This document shows, piece after piece, positions 24,739 through 31,963 of a stretch of DNA of 64,000 nucleotides (positions within the stretch are counted from its first letter, which is position 1; every line of letters starts with the position of its first letter). Below the pieces are notes generated by a model. That model saw nothing but the letters and a program-made list of their open reading frames with translations, searched no databases and was not told the DNA's origin. The stretch spans positions 1,116,001-1,180,000 of the forward strand of contig NZ_JAJMLW010000001.1 of the NCBI RefSeq assembly GCF_022669055.1. The letters run 5' to 3'. The position numbers and the translations under genes were made by a program. This DNA is from Adlercreutzia faecimuris. Its GTDB lineage: Bacteria > Actinomycetota > Coriobacteriia > Coriobacteriales > Eggerthellaceae.

Positions 24739-24889
24739 CGCACGCGAGCGCCTCGCGCCCGGTGCTCGCCGCGGGCCGCCTCCGGGCGCGCCCTCGCATG
24801 CTCCGCGCCCGCCGCCTGCTCCCGCCCCGGACTTTCGTGCCCGAGCCGGCCGGGATTCCGCTTTCCCAGGCTCCCCGCGCCCTCGCACT

Positions 24890-24947
24890 GGCGTGCCGAA
24901 GTGGCCCCGGCTCACGCTGGTGTGCCGAAGTGACCCCGGCTCACGCT
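24890..24947. repeat. 29-bp tandem repeat, two copies
   Basis: Two adjacent 29-bp units, 24890-24918 and 24919-24947, differ at only two positions; each contains GTGCCGAAGTG and CCCCGGCTCACGCT. Non-coding gap upstream of efp. Confidence 0.85.
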
Positions 24948-24993
24948 CGTCACCTCTCCCTGGGCTTCTGGACAGCCGGTCACGTTGTCCGTT

Positions 24994-25205
24994 CTGCGAG
25001 ATTGCCTGTTTTTGTCCCGGAAGCTGGACAAAAACGCTTGGAGTCGCGTCTGGGTGGACAAAAAACGGCGATCTCGCAGGTTTCTCGGGCGATTTTACGG
25101 GCGAGCGCGGAGGCAGTTTATCGTTTCCGCAGGTCAGAGCATGACCCTCTCGCTGACGAGTGCGAGGGAGGGCCCAGATTCCCGCGAGATCGCCAGTTTT
25201 TGTCC
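24994..25205. repeat. intergenic repeat element: three copies of a ~23-bp motif, one inverted
   Basis: A motif of the form GCGAGATCGCC then GTTTTTGTCC occurs at 24994-25017 (+), 25056-25079 (inverted) and 25184-25205 (+). The first two form a long imperfect hairpin whose loop also contains GGACAAAAAC. The rest of the gap 24739-25370 is featureless G/C-rich sequence. No ORF here is credible. Confidence 0.8.
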
Positions 25206-25370
25206 ATCGCGCATCGGCTTCGGCTGCCCCGCGCTCGGCCGCCCCGCGGCCCCCCCGCTCTTGCGCCCCTCCCCGCGCCCGTGCCGGCGGGCGCGACGCC
25301 ACCTGAGGGGTCTCCGCCCCTCCCCATCCGGGCTTTTCCAGGTTTTTTCGCACAGGGCCCGGGCCGCGCG

Positions 25371-25376
25371 TATAAT
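25371..25376 (+). promoter_or_regulatory. efp promoter, -10 element
   Basis: TATAAT in GCGCGTATAATAGACC, 67 bases upstream of the efp start. No strong -35. Confidence 0.6.
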
Positions 25377-25442
25377 AGACCAGTTTGAAACCCCAGGCCC
25401 GCCGGCTTCGAGAGCGGGCGAGCTTCGTGAAAGGACACTCCA

Positions 25443-26006
25443 GTGGCTTCTGTCTCCACCGCGGACTTCCGCAACGGCATGTGCATCGTCAACAACGGCA
25501 AGATGTGCACCATCGTCGAGTTCCAGCATGTCAAGCCGGGCAAGGGCGGCGCGTTCGTCCGCACCAAGCTGCGCGACATCAAGACCGGCCGCGTCGTGGA
25601 CTACACCTTCAACTCCGGCACCAAGTTCGACTCCGTGCGCCTGGAGACGAAGAAGATGCAGTACCTCTACAACGACGGCGCCGACTACTACTTCATGGAC
25701 AACGACACCTACGAGCAGATGTCCATCCCGGTCGACACCGTGGGCGAGGCTGCCAAGTGGCTCAAGGAGAACGACGAGGCCACGCTGCTCTACGCCGGCG
25801 ACGAGCTCATCTCCATCGAGCCCCAGATGTTCGTCGAGCTGGAGGTCACCCACACCGAGCCCGGCTTCAAGGGCGACACCGCCACCAACACCACCAAGCC
25901 CGCCACGCTCGAGACCGGCGTGGAGCTGCAGGTGCCCACCTTCATCGAGATCGGCGACGTCCTGCAGATCGACACCCGCGACGGCCGCTTCATCAAGCGC
26001 GTCTAG
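25443..26006 (+). CDS. efp: translation elongation factor P
   Basis: Relieves ribosome stalling at polyproline. 187 residues, three OB/KOW-like domains: SVSTADFRNGMCIVNNGKMC at the start, the modification-loop region HVKPGKGGAFVRTK with the Lys at the tip (G-K-G-G type), and the conserved C-terminal GDVLQIDTRDGRFIKRV. GTG start at 25443 with GAAAGGAC upstream. Its own promoter and terminator make it a single-gene unit. Confidence 0.97.
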   Translation: MASVSTADFRNGMCIVNNGKMCTIVEFQHVKPGKGGAFVRTKLRDIKTGRVVDYTFNSGTKFDSVRLETKKMQYLYNDGADYYFMDNDTYEQMSIPVDTVGEAAKWLKENDEATLLYAGDELISIEPQMFVELEVTHTEPGFKGDTATNTTKPATLETGVELQVPTFIEIGDVLQIDTRDGRFIKRV

Positions 26007-26028
26007 CACGCCACGCACCGAGGAAGGC

Positions 26029-26063
26029 GGAGGGCCCGCAAGCGCGAAGCTTGCGGGCCCTCC
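26029..26063 (+). terminator. efp terminator
   Basis: Perfect 14-bp stem GGAGGGCCCGCAAG / CTTGCGGGCCCTCC with a 7-base loop, 22 bases after the efp stop, followed by TTGCGTT. It may act on both strands. Confidence 0.85.
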
Positions 26064-26220
26064 TTGCGTTCAGGCGCCCCTCCCGCCCGCCCCGCCCGGC
26101 GGTCGGCGGTCGGGGCGGGCGGGAGGGGGGTGCGTAGGGGAGGCTGCGGCTGCGCCTAGGCGTGGCCTGATGGCTTGCACGGGAGCAGCGGGGCGTCGGG
26201 ATGCCGTGCGCCGACCGCTC

Positions 26221-27069
26221 CTAGGCGTGGAAGAACGCCACGGCGATGGCGCCGGGGCCGACGTGGGTGCCGATGACGCTGCCGACATGGGTCGTGGGCG
26301 GCTCGGGCACCTCGGCGTCGTAGAGCTCGCGGCTGTCCTCGACGTACTTGCGCAGGAGCGCGTCGTCCAGCCCCGTGTAGCCCAGCCAGATGGGGCGCGA
26401 GAAGTCCACCCCGCCGCTCTCGGCGATCTTCTGGCGCAGCAGGTTGTTGCCCTGCTTCGAGCCGCGGGCCTTGCCGAGCATGGTCACCTCGCCGTCGACC
26501 ACGCCGATGACCGGCTTGATGGACAAGAGCCCGCCCGCCAGCGCCACGGCCGCCGAGATGCGGCCGCCCTTCTTCAGGAACTCGAGGGTGTCGAGCACCG
26601 CCACCAGGCACACCTCCTCGCGCTCGCGCTCGAGCTGGGCAGCGATGTCGGCGGCGGACGCCCCCGCGTCGCGCAGGGCGATGGCGCGCTCGGCCACCAC
26701 GCGCTCGCCGACGGTGGCGTTCAGGCTGTCCACGACGAACACGCGCCCGGGATGGGCGGCCGCGGCCAGCCGCGCGCTGTCGCAGGTGCCCGACAGCTTG
26801 CTCGACAGGCACACGCACACCACGTCATCGCCGGCTGCGACGGCCTCGTCGAACAGCGCCTGGAACTCATGGGGCGGCACCTGGCTCGTGGAGGGGATCT
26901 CGTCGCTCTCCACCAGGCGCGCGTAGAACTCTTCGCGCGTGATGTCGACGTCCTGGGCGTACTCGCCGTCGGCGAACGCCACCTTCAGCGGCACGACCGT
27001 GACGTCGTGGGCAGCCGCATAGACGGCCTCCATGTCGCTGCCGGAATCAACGATGATGCGAACGCCCAT
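26221..27069 (-). CDS. DegV-family fatty-acid-binding protein
   Basis: 282 residues, typical for the DegV family, whose members bind fatty acids and in some bacteria present them to fatty-acid kinase. Seen: IIVDSGSDM at the N-terminus, the Ser/Thr pocket residues TSQVPPHEF and SSKLSGTCDSARLAA, VVDSLNATVGERVV, LDTLEFLKKGGRIS and a C-terminal GSVIGTHVGPGAIAVAFF. Start ATG at 27069 with AGGAGGC upstream; the longer in-frame extension is non-coding. Lipid binding is a family inference. Confidence 0.9.
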   Translation of the reverse strand: MGVRIIVDSGSDMEAVYAAAHDVTVVPLKVAFADGEYAQDVDITREEFYARLVESDEIPSTSQVPPHEFQALFDEAVAAGDDVVCVCLSSKLSGTCDSARLAAAAHPGRVFVVDSLNATVGERVVAERAIALRDAGASAADIAAQLEREREEVCLVAVLDTLEFLKKGGRISAAVALAGGLLSIKPVIGVVDGEVTMLGKARGSKQGNNLLRQKIAESGGVDFSRPIWLGYTGLDDALLRKYVEDSRELYDAEVPEPPTTHVGSVIGTHVGPGAIAVAFFHA

Positions 27070-27222
27070 GGGCGCCTCCTGTCTCGAGGGGGAAGGCGCC
27101 CGCGCGCGGCCGGCCGTCCCCGTGTTGCGTGAAACCGCAGGACAGGTTAGCAATCTGCCGTCGCGTCGCCAATAATTATTTAGATAACCAAACAATTTCC
27201 CCATAGGGAAGGGAGAGGAGGG

Positions 27223-27286
27223 AGGTGGGGAGGTGGGGAGGTGGGGAGGTGGGGAGGTGGGGAGGTGGGGAGGTGGGGAGGTGGGG
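27223..27286. repeat. G-rich 8-bp tandem repeat, eight copies
   Basis: AGGTGGGG repeated eight times without interruption between degV and the LuxR gene. The plus strand has eight GGGG runs spaced by AGGT, an arrangement able to form G-quadruplexes. Lies about 150 bases upstream of the degV start (degV is on the minus strand). Confidence 0.95.
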
Positions 27287-27306
27287 GGCTTCGTCGTCTT
27301 CTGATC

Positions 27307-27470
27307 CGAAATCTGCCAAAAATCGGACTTGTGAACCCGAAAGCGGAGCCCGGCGGCCCCTGTGAGAAGTTAGCCCAGGCTCTTTCCAGGCACGATGGCG
27401 CGCCAGCGCAGCCGAGGGGCGCCTCGGCACGTCAGGCAGGGCTCACAAGTCTGATTTCTGGCAGGTTTTC
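27307..27470. repeat. intergenic long imperfect inverted repeat
   Basis: A 32-base arm at 27307-27338 is matched by an inverted arm at 27439-27470 with about six mismatches; the best-conserved part is GGACTTGTGAACCC against GGGCTCACAAGTCT. The 100-base loop is G/C-rich. It lies 16 bases beyond the stop of the minus-strand LuxR gene and may serve as its 3' structure. Confidence 0.75.
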
Positions 27471-27486
27471 CCGCCGCGCGACGCGC

Positions 27487-28926
27487 CTATTCCTCCACCA
27501 GGTCGATCAGCTCCTGGTGGGAGTGGATGCCCAGCTTGGCGTAGATGTGCTTGACGTGGGCCTTCACGGTGTTGCGCGACACCACCAGCGCGTCCTCGAT
27601 GTAGGCGCGGTCGCGGCCGCGGGCGAGCATCGCGAACACCTCGGCCTCGCGCGGGGTGAGCCCGAACGCGGCGGCCAGCTCGCCGCAGCGCTCCTCGAGC
27701 CGCTCGGCGGGGGAGCCGGCCGCGTCCCGCTCGCCCACGGGTTGGATGCCCTCGATCACGCCCGAGAAGGTGAAGCCCCGCAGCCCGAAGATGACGTAGG
27801 CGGCGAACACCAGCAGCAGCGTGGCCGACACGGCGAACGCGGCGCCGGGGCTGTGGCCCACCGCCTGGTTGGCGCCCACGCCGGCCGCCGCGCCCACGAG
27901 CGACCCCAGGCTCGACACGCCGCCGCCCCAGGCCAGCGTCGTGGCGGCGGCGAGCGGGTTGCGCGCCGCGATGGAGGCGAGCGCCAGGCGCGAGGTCATG
28001 CCGAACAGCGCGTTGCCCGCGTGGAGCAGCAGGAGGGCGCCCGCGGCGTAGGCGGCGGTGCCCTCCGACGACAGCAGGAACCCGGCGATCACCGCCAGCG
28101 CTGAGGTCTGCACGAGGAAGTCGGCGGGGAAGGGGCGGCGCCCCGCGCACACCCACAGCGCCACCAGCAGCACCGGCAGCCACGACAGCGGGCTCTCGTG
28201 CGGCGCCCCGCCCACCTCGTCGAAGCGCAGGGCGAAGCCGAAGACCACCTGGAACAGGAACAGGCACACGAACAGGGCCGAGAACGGGGCCAGGAACGAC
28301 GCCGGCCGCGTGACGGACAGGTCGCTGGGCGCCTCCCGGCGGCTCGCGGGGCCGAGCACCTCCTCGGTCGCCCGGCGCGCCAGGGCCGCCGCGATGACGG
28401 GGAACGCCAGAAAGCAGGTGACGCCCAGGCCGACGGGCATGGCGAAGGCGCAGCTCGTGGCCAGGTACTGGGCCGTGAAGGCGGCGCAGACGGCCACCGC
28501 CATCCCCCGCGCCTCGAGCCGCGAGAGCATGAGCCCGGCCATGACGATGGCCCCGGCGCGCCCGATGGCGCCCAGGCTCGCGCCCGCCGTGAGCAGCGCG
28601 CCGCCTTCCAGCGCCAGCCCGGCTGCCAGGCCCACGGCGCCGACCACCTGGAACCCGATCGCCGCCGCGACGAAGGGGCCGGGCGCCAGCAGGCGCGGTG
28701 CGCGATAGGCCACGTAGCCCAGCGCGATGAGCGCGCCCGCGTTGAAGGTGACCGAGATGTCGCGCGCGTAGGTGAAGATGGGGTCGAACAGGGGGAATAC
28801 CGTCGTGTTCATCCACGTGCCCGACACCAGCACCAGGGCGAGCGCCGTCGCCGCGGCCGCCGTCGGCCGCAGGCCGCCCCGCGCGCCGGCGCCCTGCCCG
28901 GCGCCCCGTCCCCGCTCATCTGCCAT
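27487..28926 (-). CDS. LuxR-type regulator with integral-membrane N-terminal domain
   Basis: 479 residues. About twelve hydrophobic segments fill residues ~20-390 (for example LFVCLFLFQVVFGFAL and LLLVFAAYVIFGL), resembling an MFS-like fold. A cytoplasmic LuxR helix-turn-helix closes the protein: LTPREAEVFAMLARGRDRAYI then LVVSRNTVKAHVKHIYAKLG. Such fused regulators are numerous in Eggerthellaceae next to reductase genes. The membrane part probably senses a compound or transport state. Start at 28926 has GGGAGGAGGAG; 28974 is an alternative. Divergence of function is suggested by its place beside the flavoprotein/cytochrome pair, which it may control. Confidence 0.9.
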   Translation of the reverse strand: MADERGRGAGQGAGARGGLRPTAAAATALALVLVSGTWMNTTVFPLFDPIFTYARDISVTFNAGALIALGYVAYRAPRLLAPGPFVAAAIGFQVVGAVGLAAGLALEGGALLTAGASLGAIGRAGAIVMAGLMLSRLEARGMAVAVCAAFTAQYLATSCAFAMPVGLGVTCFLAFPVIAAALARRATEEVLGPASRREAPSDLSVTRPASFLAPFSALFVCLFLFQVVFGFALRFDEVGGAPHESPLSWLPVLLVALWVCAGRRPFPADFLVQTSALAVIAGFLLSSEGTAAYAAGALLLLHAGNALFGMTSRLALASIAARNPLAAATTLAWGGGVSSLGSLVGAAAGVGANQAVGHSPGAAFAVSATLLLVFAAYVIFGLRGFTFSGVIEGIQPVGERDAAGSPAERLEERCGELAAAFGLTPREAEVFAMLARGRDRAYIEDALVVSRNTVKAHVKHIYAKLGIHSHQELIDLVEE

Positions 28927-29065
28927 CGCTCCTCCTCCCGCCCCGGGCCGCGCCCGTTCGATCGTCCCTCCCATTGTACGCGCCGCGAGCCCCGGCTCCC
29001 CGCAGGAGGGGGAGCCGGGGCTCGGGTAGGGGATGCGGGCCGCCGCGCGGCCGGGCCGCAGGCTC

Positions 29066-30793
29066 TTAGGCCTGGCCGGTGGCGGCCAGCATGCCGGCGC
29101 GGCGCCCGAAGGTCATGGTGCGCCCGCAGGCGAGTCCGGTCAGCAGGTTCGGGTAGCTCACGCTGAAGAAGCCGCCCGAGTCGTTGCCGGTCAGGTACAG
29201 GCCCTCGATGGGGTCGCCGTCCTCGTCGCAGGGGTGCAGGTTGGTGTCAATGGTGATGCCGTCGAGCGTCGCCAGGAACCACGCCCCGGTGCGCACGCCG
29301 TAGAAGGGCGGCGTGTCGATGGCCATCAGGCGGTGCTTCTCCTTGAAGTAGTCGGTGTCCTCGCCGGCCGCGGCCATCTCGTTGTAGCGCCTCCACGACG
29401 CCACGGTGGTCTCCACGGGCAGGTTCAGCTTCTCGGCCAGCTCCTCCATGGTGTCGGCCTTCTGCACGTAGCCGTCCTCGATGAGCTTGTCGATCATGCC
29501 GTCGACCACCTGCATGGGGATGTTGTTCTTCGCCCCGTTGGGGAAGGGGAACAGGCGGCAGCAGCCCACCTCGTCCATGGCCTCGGCCTGGGCGGCGTGG
29601 TTGGCGTCCCAGATGTCCACGTAGGTCTGGTGCGGCTGCATGATGGTGGAGTGCAGCATGTAGTCGTAGGGGCCGGACTCGTTGCAGAAGCGCTCGCCCT
29701 TGAGGTTGAGCTTCAGGAAGGGCTGCTCGCCGAACCAGAACCAGCGGCCGAGCACGCCGTCGCCGGCGTACTGGTCGGGCTTCACGCAGGCGCGGTTGAA
29801 GGTGCACGCCGCGCCGAGCGGATCCATGGTGGCGCCCAGCCACAGGCACGCCTTGATGCCGTCGCCCGTGGGGTTGCCGCCGGACCCGGGGGCCGCGATG
29901 CGGATCTTCTGGTTCCAGGCCTGGCGGTCCTCCATCATCTCCAGGTTGTTGCCGTAGCCGCCGGTGGACAGGATCACGCCCTTGGACGCGTTGATGCGCA
30001 GGTAGTGGCGGTCGCCCTTCACGTCGCGGGCGATGACGCCGGTCACGCGGCCGGACTCATCCTGCTCGCACTTCACGAACTCGCAGAACCAGCGGGCCTC
30101 GGCGCCCTTCTCGGCCGCGTAGGCCAGGATGGACTGGGCGAAGCTCCACTGCTCGTCCTTGCCCACCAGGCTCGTCTTCTGGGGGCTGTGGCCGGTGGCG
30201 AAGGCCTTGTCGCGGCCCGGGTCGGAGGTGTCGCCGACGCCGCCCTCGAACTCCATGACCAGCTTGCCGTCGCGCTCGATGATGTCGGTGAGCCAGTCGA
30301 CCATGGCGCCGGACTCGTCGGCCCACAGCTTCACCAGGTCGTAGTCGACGAATCCGTTGGCGTAGCGGACGATGTCCTCGATGGCCTCCTTCTTGTCGAT
30401 CCGGAACTCGGGGAACTCCTCGAAGGACGCCTGCTGCAGGCGCGAGTCGATGGCGCCGATGTCCTCGCGGACGTTCTTCGGCGTGCCCTGGCGGTCGATG
30501 CCGAGCACCTTGGCGCCGTTCTCGGCGGCCGAGATCATGGCGGGGATGCCGCCGGTGCCCATGCCCACCACGAGCACCTCGGTGTCGACGGTCTCGGTGA
30601 TCTGGCTCTCCTCGATGGCGGGCGGCTCGCCGAGCCACGACGGGCCGCCGAAGTCGCCCAGGCGGCGCTCGGCCGGCTCGGGGGCGACGTAGCCCTTGCC
30701 GCAGCCGGTAAGCGTGGTGGCGCCGAGCGCGCCGAGGGCCGCGATGCCCGCTCCCTGCAGGAAGCTGCGGCGCGAGAATCCTCTACTGCTCAC
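29066..30793 (-). CDS. Tat-exported FAD-dependent reductase (fumarate/urocanate reductase-like flavoprotein)
   Basis: 575 residues. The N-terminus has a twin-arginine signal (SRRSFLQ, Arg 8-9) with a lipobox-like LTGC ending at Cys31, so the mature enzyme is probably anchored outside the membrane. FAD_binding_2 motifs follow: VLVVGMGTGGIPAMISAA (dinucleotide loop), GVILSTGGYGNN, and the C-terminal GLYLTGNDSGGFFS and PNLLTGLACGRTM. Such enzymes reduce a C=C bond of an organic acceptor with electrons from a membrane cytochrome. The substrate cannot be named. GTG start overlaps the upstream cytochrome stop by 11 bases, so both are one unit. No covalent-FMN or haem domain is present in this chain. 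Confidence 0.85.
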   Translation of the reverse strand: MSSRGFSRRSFLQGAGIAALGALGATTLTGCGKGYVAPEPAERRLGDFGGPSWLGEPPAIEESQITETVDTEVLVVGMGTGGIPAMISAAENGAKVLGIDRQGTPKNVREDIGAIDSRLQQASFEEFPEFRIDKKEAIEDIVRYANGFVDYDLVKLWADESGAMVDWLTDIIERDGKLVMEFEGGVGDTSDPGRDKAFATGHSPQKTSLVGKDEQWSFAQSILAYAAEKGAEARWFCEFVKCEQDESGRVTGVIARDVKGDRHYLRINASKGVILSTGGYGNNLEMMEDRQAWNQKIRIAAPGSGGNPTGDGIKACLWLGATMDPLGAACTFNRACVKPDQYAGDGVLGRWFWFGEQPFLKLNLKGERFCNESGPYDYMLHSTIMQPHQTYVDIWDANHAAQAEAMDEVGCCRLFPFPNGAKNNIPMQVVDGMIDKLIEDGYVQKADTMEELAEKLNLPVETTVASWRRYNEMAAAGEDTDYFKEKHRLMAIDTPPFYGVRTGAWFLATLDGITIDTNLHPCDEDGDPIEGLYLTGNDSGGFFSVSYPNLLTGLACGRTMTFGRRAGMLAATGQA

Positions 30794-31469
30794 TGGGGGC
30801 CTCCCATCCCTCGGGCATGGTCAAGTCGTGGCACTCGTTGCACGCCAGCACGTTGGCCTCGTGGATGCCGTGGCAGTCGCCGCACTCCAGCGCCAGGTCC
30901 TGGTGGCTCGCGTGGGGGTTGTACTTCTCGTCGTTGCCGGCGAAGCCCCACAGGTTGGCCGTGATCTCGTCGTAGCTGTCGCCCAGCTCGTGGTGGCAGC
31001 CGCTCTTGGCGCAGAACTGTTCGGTGGCGAACTCCTTGCCGGTGGCCAGGCGGCCGTCCTCGGTCACGGGGTAGTTGTCCGACGTCCACGCCATGAGCTC
31101 GGATATCTGTGTGGTCAGCTCGGCGTCATGGCACTTGAGGCACGTCACCCCGTCGGCCGCGTGGGCGGTGATGCCCAGATGCGGGTCGCCCGAGTCGTAG
31201 CTCTCCACGTAGTAGTCCATGGGGCTGTGGCAGACCGCGTTGCAGAACCCGGGCTGCTCGTGCCACACCCAGAACCCGGCGCCCGCCACCACGATGATGG
31301 CCGCCACGATTCCCACGGTGGTCCAGGCGCGCCGATGCGGCTTGCGCGCCGCGGGCTCGCCGGCGGGCGGCTGGGCCGCGGCGCCGGTCTGCGCCGCGCT
31401 GCCCGCGCCGGCGGTCGGGGCCGCGCCCTCGGGCGCCGCGCCTGGCGCCTTCTCCTGATCGTTCGTCAT
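30783..31469 (-). CDS. membrane-anchored multihaem cytochrome c (NapC/NrfH-like)
   Basis: 228 residues: an Ala/Pro-rich cytoplasmic tail, one transmembrane anchor (about 50-69) and a periplasm-side haem domain. Three canonical haem sites are seen (CLKCH at 110, CGDCH at 196, CNECH at 210). Two more candidate sites have unusual spacing: CNAVCH at 76 (three residues between Cys) and CAKSGCH at 153 (four residues). It should pass electrons from the quinone pool to the flavoprotein encoded immediately downstream. Typical of gut Coriobacteriia respiratory reductase pairs. Confidence 0.88.
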   Translation of the reverse strand: MTNDQEKAPGAAPEGAAPTAGAGSAAQTGAAAQPPAGEPAARKPHRRAWTTVGIVAAIIVVAGAGFWVWHEQPGFCNAVCHSPMDYYVESYDSGDPHLGITAHAADGVTCLKCHDAELTTQISELMAWTSDNYPVTEDGRLATGKEFATEQFCAKSGCHHELGDSYDEITANLWGFAGNDEKYNPHASHQDLALECGDCHGIHEANVLACNECHDLTMPEGWEAPSEQ

Positions 31470-31660
31470 CTCTCACTCCTCCCTTGTCGCTGATGAGAAA
31501 CGCTGCCCCGATTCTGCGCCCCCGCGCGCCGCGCGGCTATTACCCCGCCAGGGTAAAATTCGCGAAACCCCAGGTGGGGAAGGGGTGAAGAAGAAAAGGG
31601 CGTTTCATCGGAGGGACGGCGGGAAGGGATGGGAAGGCGGGGTTCTCGGCGAGCGCCCCA

Positions 31661-31809
31661 GCGGGTTTCTGGCCAAAAACGCCATGAATTCCGCAGCAGT
31701 GACGCCTGGCCGACCGCTTTGGGGCGGTTTCTGGCCGGAAACGCTGCGAATTCCGCAGCCGGGGTTCCGTATCCTGCGGAATTCATGCCAATTCCGGCCA
31801 GAAACCCGC
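31661..31809. repeat. intergenic element: three copies of a 36-bp motif, one inverted
   Basis: A 36-bp unit starting GCGGGTTTCTGGCC and ending GAATTCCGCAG occurs at 31661-31696 and 31723-31758 (plus) and inverted at 31774-31809. The outer pair agrees at 31 of 36 positions. It lies in the 494-base gap between the divergent cytochrome and carboxyltransferase genes. No reading frame here looks coding. Confidence 0.88.
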
Positions 31810-31908
31810 GTTGCGTCCTCTTCCGCGTACCTGCCGCCCCCTACCGGCGGTTAGTGTTTGTTGTCGGCAAATTCGCCGGGCCCCCGCGCGCGGCCGGGCT
31901 GGCTCGCC

Positions 31909-31914
31909 TATAAT
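31909..31914 (+). promoter_or_regulatory. promoter of the carboxyltransferase gene, -10 element
   Basis: TATAAT 50 bases upstream of the start at 31964, without a clear -35. Confidence 0.55.
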
Positions 31915-31963
31915 CCTCTCCTTGATCCTTGACGACCGACAGAGAAGAAGGGGGTGCGAGTTC

